64,000 nt of DNA from Borrelia duttonii Ly (GTDB lineage: Bacteria; Spirochaetota; Spirochaetia; Borreliales; Borreliaceae). The notes under the pieces are model-generated. The model made no database searches. It saw nothing but the letters and a program-made list of their open reading frames with translations, and was not told the origin of the DNA. The stretch is from the NCBI RefSeq assembly GCF_000019685.1, contig NC_011229.1, forward strand, positions 62,001-126,000, written 5' to 3'. Made by a program: the position numbers and the translations under genes. Shown in pieces: positions 58,728-64,000 of the stretch (the stretch's first letter is position 1; every line of letters begins with the position of its first letter).

Positions 58728-58766
58728 TGCCTCAAACACCTTAAACATCAAAAAAATATAATCTAT

Positions 58767-60161
58767 CTATAAATAATAGTCCATTTCATGTTCTTTATTA
58801 ACGAATTTAACAACATGCGGCAAAAATAATATATCAACCCTACCCGTAGGACCATTTCTATGTTTAGCAACAATAACTTTAGTATCAATAGCATTCACAA
58901 TTCCATCATCATCATCAGAATTATTCTTTAAATCCTTATCTCTATGAAGTAAAATAACAATATCTGCATCTTGTTCTAATGCACCTGATTCTCTTAAACT
59001 AGCAAGACTAGGCTCACGTCCCTCAGTATCTCGTGTAAGCTGTGAAAGAGCAACAATTGGTATTTTAAGTTCTCTAGCAAGCTCTTTTAAAGCTTTACTA
59101 ATTGAAGCTACCTGCTCATGCCTTGGAACATTTTTACTTTCAAGAGAAATAAGACTAATATAATCAACAAAAAGTATATCTATACCTGAAAATCTTTTAA
59201 GTTTTCTAGCCTGCGTTGCAAGCGTTAACAAACTAATATTTGCAGTATCCTCAATATAAAATTCAGAATTACTAATATCATTTACAACATCATTAATTGC
59301 CTTAATTTCATGTCCTGACAAAATACTATTTTGAATCTTAAAACCATCAATATTAGCCTGAGATGCTATTATTCTTTTAATTAAAGCATCAGAGGTCATT
59401 TCAAGTGAAAAAAATCCTACTCTTCGTTTTTTATCACCCTTTAAGGCTATACTGGATGCAATATTTAACGCAAATGCTGTCTTTCCAACACTAGGACGAG
59501 CACCAATAATGATAAAATCACTCTCCCTAAATCCACCAATAAGACTATCTACTTTTTTAAAACCACTTGGAATGCCAAAATCAACTTCTCGTTTTTGAAC
59601 ACTCCTCTCATATATTTCAGCATGAACTCTTTCAGCAATTACCTTTGCATGATTAAGATTTTTATTAGAACAATCTAATTCAATTGAAAGAACTTGTCTT
59701 TGTGCTTCTTCCACAAATTGTTCAACTTTTTTTGTAGAATCATTAGCCAAATCATTTAGTTCTCTAGAAATTTTTGCAATATCTCTCCTAATACGATGTT
59801 CCTTAACAATTTTTGCATAAATATTTATAGTCTTATCAGTTGGAAGATAACCTGAAAGAAAACTTAAATAATCTTGTAAACCCGTTAAAGCTTTCAAATT
59901 ATTTACAAGTTGTGACTTAGGAGTTATAGTAGAAACCTCCTCAAATACAGTTATCGGATCAATATTTTCTCTTTTCTCATAAAGAGAAATCATAGCTTTA
60001 AAAATCATTTCATGATCTTGATTATAAAAGTCATCCGGCTTTAAATATAATAAAGCCTCTTCTACTTTTCCCGGATTATAAAATATACTTGAAATAACTG
60101 CCTTTTCTGCACCTTCATTAAAAAGAAGTGTAGAGGTTGTGCTTATCGAAGTAAAAGCCAC
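58767..60161 (-). CDS. dnaB: Replicative DNA helicase DnaB
   Basis: Hexameric 5'-3' helicase of 464 residues. The N-terminal domain has EGAEKAVISSIFYN and PDDFYNQDHEMIFKAM; the RecA-like domain has Walker A GARPSVGKTAFALNIA near 215, FSLEMTSDALIKRI, Walker B ILFVDYISLI near 325 and the SQLTRDTEGREPSLASLRESGALEQDAD region (seen as LSQLTRD and LRESGALEQDADI). The start is GTG with AGAGGGG eight bases upstream. No intein is present. It is last in the rpsF-ssb-rpsR-rplI operon. Confidence 0.97.
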   Translation of the reverse strand: MAFTSISTTSTLLFNEGAEKAVISSIFYNPGKVEEALLYLKPDDFYNQDHEMIFKAMISLYEKRENIDPITVFEEVSTITPKSQLVNNLKALTGLQDYLSFLSGYLPTDKTINIYAKIVKEHRIRRDIAKISRELNDLANDSTKKVEQFVEEAQRQVLSIELDCSNKNLNHAKVIAERVHAEIYERSVQKREVDFGIPSGFKKVDSLIGGFRESDFIIIGARPSVGKTAFALNIASSIALKGDKKRRVGFFSLEMTSDALIKRIIASQANIDGFKIQNSILSGHEIKAINDVVNDISNSEFYIEDTANISLLTLATQARKLKRFSGIDILFVDYISLISLESKNVPRHEQVASISKALKELARELKIPIVALSQLTRDTEGREPSLASLRESGALEQDADIVILLHRDKDLKNNSDDDDGIVNAIDTKVIVAKHRNGPTGRVDILFLPHVVKFVNKEHEMDYYL

Positions 60162-60179
60162 AAGCTATGCCCCTCTTCC

Positions 60180-60674
60180 TTAAACTTCTTTTTCAACACT
60201 TTTAGACTTTTTAAGAGAATTTTTTTTCTCTTCCCTTTTGATCTCAACCGTAATTACAGAACTAATTCCTTCATAAAGCTTAATAGTAACATTATAAGTT
60301 CCAAAGGCCTTTAATGCACCATGATGCATATCTATTTTTCTTCTCTCAATCTCAAATCCAAGTTTCAAAAGTTCATCAGCAATATTTGAGCTATTAATAC
60401 TATGAAATAATTTACCACTATCATTAGATTGCATTATAAACTCTAAATTTACTTTATCAAGTTTCTCTTTAAGCTCAACTGCCATTTTTCTTCTTGTCTC
60501 TTGTCTTTTAAGTATTGCTCTCTTTTTTTGAGAAAAAATATCAATATTATGTTTGTTTGAAAAAACAGCAAAACCCTTTGGCAATAAATAATTTCTAGCA
60601 AAACCATCCTTTACATCAACAATATCACCTTCTTTGCCAAGATTAATAAAATCCTCTCTTAAAATAACTTTCAT
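60180..60674 (-). CDS. rplI: 50S ribosomal protein L9
   Basis: A 164-residue ribosomal protein. The N-terminal RNA-binding domain carries the signature [21 protein letters not shown] near residue 15, followed by the central helix and a C-terminal domain, with a basic/acidic tail ([19 protein letters not shown]) that makes it slightly longer than the usual 148 residues. AAGGAGAAG precedes the ATG. Fourth of five in the operon. Confidence 0.97.
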   Translation of the reverse strand: MKVILREDFINLGKEGDIVDVKDGFARNYLLPKGFAVFSNKHNIDIFSQKKRAILKRQETRRKMAVELKEKLDKVNLEFIMQSNDSGKLFHSINSSNIADELLKLGFEIERRKIDMHHGALKAFGTYNVTIKLYEGISSVITVEIKREEKKNSLKKSKSVEKEV

Positions 60675-60687
60675 AACTTCTCCTTCA

Positions 60688-60978
60688 TTATTTTTTTACA
60701 AAAGGAAGTAAAGCCATATATCTAGCCTTTTTAATTTCAAGTGCAAGACGTCTCTGATGTTTAGCAGAAGTGCCTGTAATTCTTCTAGGCAATATTTTTC
60801 CTTGTTCTGTAATAAATTTCTTAAGAAAATCAAACTCTTTATAATCAGGCACTCTATCCATATCACAAAATTTACATGTTTTTTTCTTAAAAAATCTAAA
60901 ATTAGGATTCTTTTTAAAACCATCCTGATGTCCATCGGTCCTTGAATCTCTTTGATGAGAATCTATATCTTTATACAT
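60688..60978 (-). CDS. rpsR: 30S ribosomal protein S18
   Basis: A 96-residue S18. A short N-terminal extension ([14 protein letters not shown]) precedes the core with [39 protein letters not shown] and [20 protein letters not shown], the family's RNA-binding signatures. Two Cys of a potential C+ zinc-type motif are seen (CKFC), but the N-terminal pair is incomplete. It binds S6, whose gene opens the operon. Confidence 0.97.
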
Positions 60979-60990
60979 AAATTAAAACTC

Positions 60991-61431
60991 CTAAAAAGGT
61001 ATATCTTCATTAAAACCATTATCAAAATCAATAGTTTTAAATGAATCTGGCTTCTTATAACTTTCAAAATCAACATTGTTTGTTCCCTGAGCAACAGCAG
61101 TAGATGATCCAAACATTTGAATTTCATCTACCAAAATACTGCACTTACTTTTCTTATCCCCAGTATTTTTATCTTGCCAACTCTCATACTTTAACGAACC
61201 ACTAACTACAACTTGTTTACCCTTCTTAAGAAAAGCACTAAGACTTTCGGCTCTTTTAGCAAAAATGACACAATCAAAAAATTGAGCATAATCAATCCAT
61301 TCATCAAGCTTTTTGATCCTTCTATTGTTAGCTAAAGCAAACTTAAGAATAGCCATACCTGAATCAGTATAAGTAAGTTCAGAATCCCTAGTAAGTCTAC
61401 CAGACAATACCAAGGAATTAATGTCGGCCAT
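60991..61431 (-). CDS. ssb: Single-stranded DNA-binding protein
   Basis: A 146-residue SSB. The OB fold begins NSLVLSGRLTRDSELTYTDSG and continues with FALANNRRI, FFDCVIFAKRAESLSAFLKKG and VSGSLKYESW. A short linker leads to the acidic protein-interaction tip NEDIPF, equivalent to DDDIPF. GAGG lies six bases before the ATG. Placed between rpsF and rpsR, the common bacterial order. Confidence 0.97.
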   Translation of the reverse strand: MADINSLVLSGRLTRDSELTYTDSGMAILKFALANNRRIKKLDEWIDYAQFFDCVIFAKRAESLSAFLKKGKQVVVSGSLKYESWQDKNTGDKKSKCSILVDEIQMFGSSTAVAQGTNNVDFESYKKPDSFKTIDFDNGFNEDIPF

Positions 61432-61442
61432 CTACAACCTCC

Positions 61443-61847
61443 TCAATTTACCTTTAAATCAGCATCAACATTAGACTCTGATGGTTGTTCTTTTTCTTTA
61501 ATATCTCTATTATCTCTATACTCTCTAAAATTTCTTCTTTTAACTTTCTTAACACTAACTTTTCTGTTAATTTTAACCAAAATCATATATCTAAGCAAAT
61601 TTTTAATAAGCTTTAATTGTGCTTCAAGCTCTCTTAAATTATCACTTGCCATTTTAAATTCTATTATTTCATACCTACCACGTAACTGTTTTCTAACAGG
61701 ATATTCTAGTGCTCTCTCTCCAATAGAATTTTCAACAAAATCAACTGCACCAAAAGCTACAAGCTGTTTTTTTACTTCTTCCAAAGCAGATTTATATTCA
61801 AGCTCTTCACTCCTAAATAAAAAACAACCTTCATACTTCTTTATCAT
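61443..61847 (-). CDS. rpsF: 30S ribosomal protein S6
   Basis: A 134-residue S6. The fold begins KKYEGCFLFRSEELEYKSAL and includes the strand FVENSIGERALEYPVRKQLRGRYEII (seen as LEYPVRKQLRG) and LKLIKNLLRYMILVK. A charged C-terminal tail of about 30 residues follows the core. The ATG has AAGGAG upstream. It is first in the operon, downstream of a good promoter and a leader hairpin. Confidence 0.97.
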   Translation of the reverse strand: MIKKYEGCFLFRSEELEYKSALEEVKKQLVAFGAVDFVENSIGERALEYPVRKQLRGRYEIIEFKMASDNLRELEAQLKLIKNLLRYMILVKINRKVSVKKVKRRNFREYRDNRDIKEKEQPSESNVDADLKVN

Positions 61848-61873
61848 TCCAACTCCTTATGGTCTTAATTGCA

Positions 61874-61896
61874 CCATAAATTTCTCTAATTTATGG
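61874..61896 (-). promoter_or_regulatory. Leader hairpin of rpsF, candidate S6:S18 regulatory site
   Basis: A perfect 9-base-pair stem (61874-61882 with 61888-61896) with a 5-base loop lies 26 bases before the rpsF start and within the predicted transcript; the flanking TTG and CAA can extend it past a bulge. Many bacteria regulate this operon by S6:S18 binding to a leader hairpin. The diagnostic CCG trinucleotides are not visible, so the assignment is tentative. Confidence 0.45.
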
Positions 61897-61933
61897 CAAA
61901 GGTTATTAACGCTATAATATATTATTTATGTAA

Positions 61934-61962
61934 AGTATATAAAAACACTTCAATTTTTTCAA
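61934..61962 (-). promoter_or_regulatory. Sigma70-type promoter of rpsF-ssb-rpsR-rplI-dnaB
   Basis: The minus strand has TTGAAA (61962-61957), 17 bases, then TATACT (61939-61934). The rpsF ATG is about 87 bases downstream, leaving room for the leader hairpin. Confidence 0.75.
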
Positions 61963-62528
61963 TTCTTGATAAAAAACAATTGAACTTCTTTTATTATTTA
62001 TTTTTAATTATTCATAAAAAATGGTTAGATACCTTTAATACTAGATAATAAAAGATCAACTTTTTTTATTATAAAACAAAAATCTCTTTTTCAATGTATT
62101 CTTTTTAAAGAATTAAAATTTTAACTTACTATTACTAAAAATTACCCCACGATAGAATATCATAAAAAAAATATTCTATGAAGCTTTTGCAACATACCTA
62201 CAAATTTAGCATATTTTTTTAAAAAAATCAGCATTAATAACAATATACATGATAAGTTATAACATCATCATAATTAATTACAGATAAATAGCAATAAATA
62301 CCAAGTTGATTATCTGTATAAACTTTAACTAACAACCAATCAATCTTGCAGAAATAAAATTTATTCTTTTAATAATAAAATTTAAATCATTATTTATCTT
62401 CAATATTTTTTATAATCTATATCTCTCCTTTAAATTTTCATTCCTTCAAAAAGATACTTAAATCAATCATAAAAAATAATTTACTATTTAGTAGTTATAA
62501 ATCTATAATTTTTATTATACTCTCAAGT
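61963..62528. other. 566-base non-coding stretch between the rpsF promoter and the PTS gene
   Basis: This is the longest gene-free stretch of the window. It is very AT-rich and I see no long frame, tRNA-like sequence or recognisable riboswitch. It contains a 9-base-pair inverted repeat at 62152-62179 and must hold the end of the PTS transcript. A decayed gene or a small RNA cannot be excluded. Confidence 0.5.
62152..62179. repeat. Inverted repeat (hairpin) in the rpsF-PTS gap
   Basis: ATAGAATAT (62152-62160) is repeated inverted at 62171-62179 with a 10-base A-rich loop. Roughly 350 bases past the PTS stop, it is far for a terminator of that gene. Confidence 0.45.
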
Positions 62529-64000
62529 TTAATCTCTATCATCTTTATTAAGCTTATAAAGCTTCCCTGTTGCTCCTTGTTTTTCACGCTTATCATCTTC
62601 TTTCATATCAATATATGCTTTAATTCCTTGTCTTATATTCTCAGATGCAACAATAACACTGGCTTTAAACAAACTTTTGGAAGAATAGTTTTCAATAGCC
62701 TGTTTTATATAATAAACATTTGTTCCATAATCAATTTGAATTGTATTACCAACTGTAACAATATTCAAAGCACCTGTTTTTTTAAGAAAATCTTCAAACC
62801 TAAGTTCTGGACTGAAAACCACAAAGTTTAAATTTGTCGATACAACACCAAATTCTTGAATATTATCAAGACCTCCAAGTCCTTGAACTATTAAATGAGC
62901 AATCCCCATCCCTTCAACTTCACCTTCACTTCCAGCAAAAAACGGCTCTCCAACACCAAGAATTTGAAAATCAAAATAATTATAAACCCATTTAAAAGTA
63001 AAATAATACAAAGCAAAAAATAACAAACCTAATGGTAACAAATAGAGCCAATTTGTCTTATCATGCCCTTGTAATATCCCAAACATAACAAAATCCAAAA
63101 ATCCAGCAGAAAAAGTCATACCAACTGAAATATCAAGTATATTAGCAATTAACAATGCAAATCCAGTATAAATAGCATGCACAAAATAAAGCAAAGGAGC
63201 TGTAAAAACAAATAAAAACTCTAAAGGTTCTGTAATGCCAGTAAAAAAAGCTGCAAAAGCCCCTGGAAATAACAATGCTAAGATCTTACGCTTATCATCA
63301 TGAATAATCCCTCTATAAACTCCAAATGCTGCCCCAGGAAGTCCAAACATAATAGAAAGATAAAATCCACTATTGAATCTAGAAATACTTGAAGAAAATT
63401 TTGTAAGATATGGATCTGACAATTGAGCATAAAATATATTCTGAATACCACCAACAACCTGATCATTAATTATTTCAGATCCTCCCAAAGAAGTAAAATT
63501 AAAAGGGAATGTCAAAATAGAATGAAGTCCTAAAGGAATGAGTATTCTGTTTAAAAATCCATAAAAAAAACTACCATAATAATCTAACTTAGCAATAAAA
63601 AATCCAAAAGAAGTGATAAGTTCATTAAAATAAGGCCAAATTAAAAAAAATAATACTCCCAATAAAATACAAAAAGGAAAAATTACCATAGAAACAAATC
63701 TAATTCCAGAAAAAATATCAAAAGGTCCTGGTAATTCAATATTACAAAATCTATTATGTAAATAACCAACTAAAAGCCCAACCGATAAACCACCCAAAAT
63801 ACCTGTGTTTAAAGTTTGGATTCCTAAAACTTTAACTTGTCCAACAGAAGACATCAAATCAGATTCAGCTAATCCTGAAAATACCCCAAGAAAATAATTT
63901 TCAGTAACGTTAAAAATTAAATATCCAACAAGACCTAAAAGCGCAGCAGTACCTTTTTGAACTCTAGCAACAACAACAGCAATACCTATAACAAAAAATA
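62529..64000 (-). CDS. PTS EIICB permease, glucose/maltose family (N-terminus outside window)
   Basis: Sugar transport and phosphorylation permease; the frame remains open to the window edge, and codons from 64000 read GIAVVVARVQKGTAALLGLVGYL, the EIIC opening block, so the ATG-like start near 63854 is internal. EIIC features include NRILIPLGLHSILTFPFNFT, FGLPGAAFG and GITEPLEFLF, the family's sugar-binding GITExxEF motif. The C-terminal EIIB domain is recognisable (GLGGLDNIQEF, LKKTGALNIVTVGNTIQIDYGTN partly) but its phosphorylation-site cysteine (usually DxCxTRL) is replaced by VVSTNL, and no Cys occurs in the last 150 residues. The substrate is unknown; related proteins carry glucose, maltose or N-acetylglucosamine. 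Confidence 0.9.
   Translation of the reverse strand, partial: FFVIGIAVVVARVQKGTAALLGLVGYLIFNVTENYFLGVFSGLAESDLMSSVGQVKVLGIQTLNTGILGGLSVGLLVGYLHNRFCNIELPGPFDIFSGIRFVSMVIFPFCILLGVLFFLIWPYFNELITSFGFFIAKLDYYGSFFYGFLNRILIPLGLHSILTFPFNFTSLGGSEIINDQVVGGIQNIFYAQLSDPYLTKFSSSISRFNSGFYLSIMFGLPGAAFGVYRGIIHDDKRKILALLFPGAFAAFFTGITEPLEFLFVFTAPLLYFVHAIYTGFALLIANILDISVGMTFSAGFLDFVMFGILQGHDKTNWLYLLPLGLLFFALYYFTFKWVYNYFDFQILGVGEPFFAGSEGEVEGMGIAHLIVQGLGGLDNIQEFGVVSTNLNFVVFSPELRFEDFLKKTGALNIVTVGNTIQIDYGTNVYYIKQAIENYSSKSLFKASVIVASENIRQGIKAYIDMKEDDKREKQGATGKLYKLNKDDRD

Noticed and set aside
62529..63857. A complete PTS protein beginning near 63857
   Set aside because: The frame continues upstream to the window edge with recognisable EIIC sequence, so that start is internal.

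Overview
The window is very AT-rich, tightly packed bacterial chromosome. Gene content and order match, from memory and unchecked by search, the left part of the Borrelia/Borreliella linear chromosome, roughly the stretch numbered BB0055 to BB0116 in B. burgdorferi. It includes gap-pgk-tpiA, a V-type rather than F-type ATPase, a lone lactate dehydrogenase, short Lol-type ABC genes and many spirochaete-only exported proteins. The proteins differ enough from the Lyme sequences I remember that a relapsing-fever or related clade is plausible, but I cannot prove it. I saw no insertion sequence, prophage, CRISPR array, tRNA or rRNA.

Layout. Bases 1-2440 (minus): gap-pgk-tpiA behind a near-consensus promoter. 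2441-6085 (minus): TPR protein, CBS-domain protein, ybeY, thioredoxin. 6163-6882 (plus): rsmE. 6956-11960 (minus): PASTA protein, fmt, def, thioredoxin-fold protein, pepP. 12084-26696 (plus): a near-continuous series of HAD phosphatase, aminopeptidase, DUF212 protein, a three-gene membrane cluster resembling a degenerate Rnf complex, prfB with a programmed frameshift, a PEGA protein, ftsY, an exported protein and a Lol-like ABC transporter. 26717-28313 (minus): two hypothetical genes. 28478-31849 (plus): sufS, a sufU-like gene, comM. 31872-42995 (minus): ldh, lepA with an apparent ATT start, an exported protein and the V-ATPase operon. 43102-47508 (minus): murI, rsgA, mutS2 and a small gene. 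47627-49588 (plus): asnS and a small exported protein. 49591-57181 (minus): phosphoribosyltransferase, htrA, map, TPR protein, nusB, prsA-like, thiolase. 57372-58727 (plus): possible outer-membrane protein. 58767-61847 (minus): rpsF-ssb-rpsR-rplI-dnaB. After a 681-base gap, 62529-64000 (minus) is a partial PTS permease.

How it fits together: glycolysis feeding lactate, PTS sugar uptake, a rotary ATPase whose rotor carries residues typical of Na+ binding, and standard translation, protein-maturation and replication genes.

The most unusual element is 14755-19105. One 771-residue protein looks like an RnfC-RnfD fusion and the next like RnfA/RnfE, yet the flavin and iron-sulfur motifs I would expect are absent from both. 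Other points of note are the prfB frameshift, the lepA ATT start, a PTS EIIB domain without its phosphorylatable cysteine, a possible leaderless gene, and several strong hairpins.
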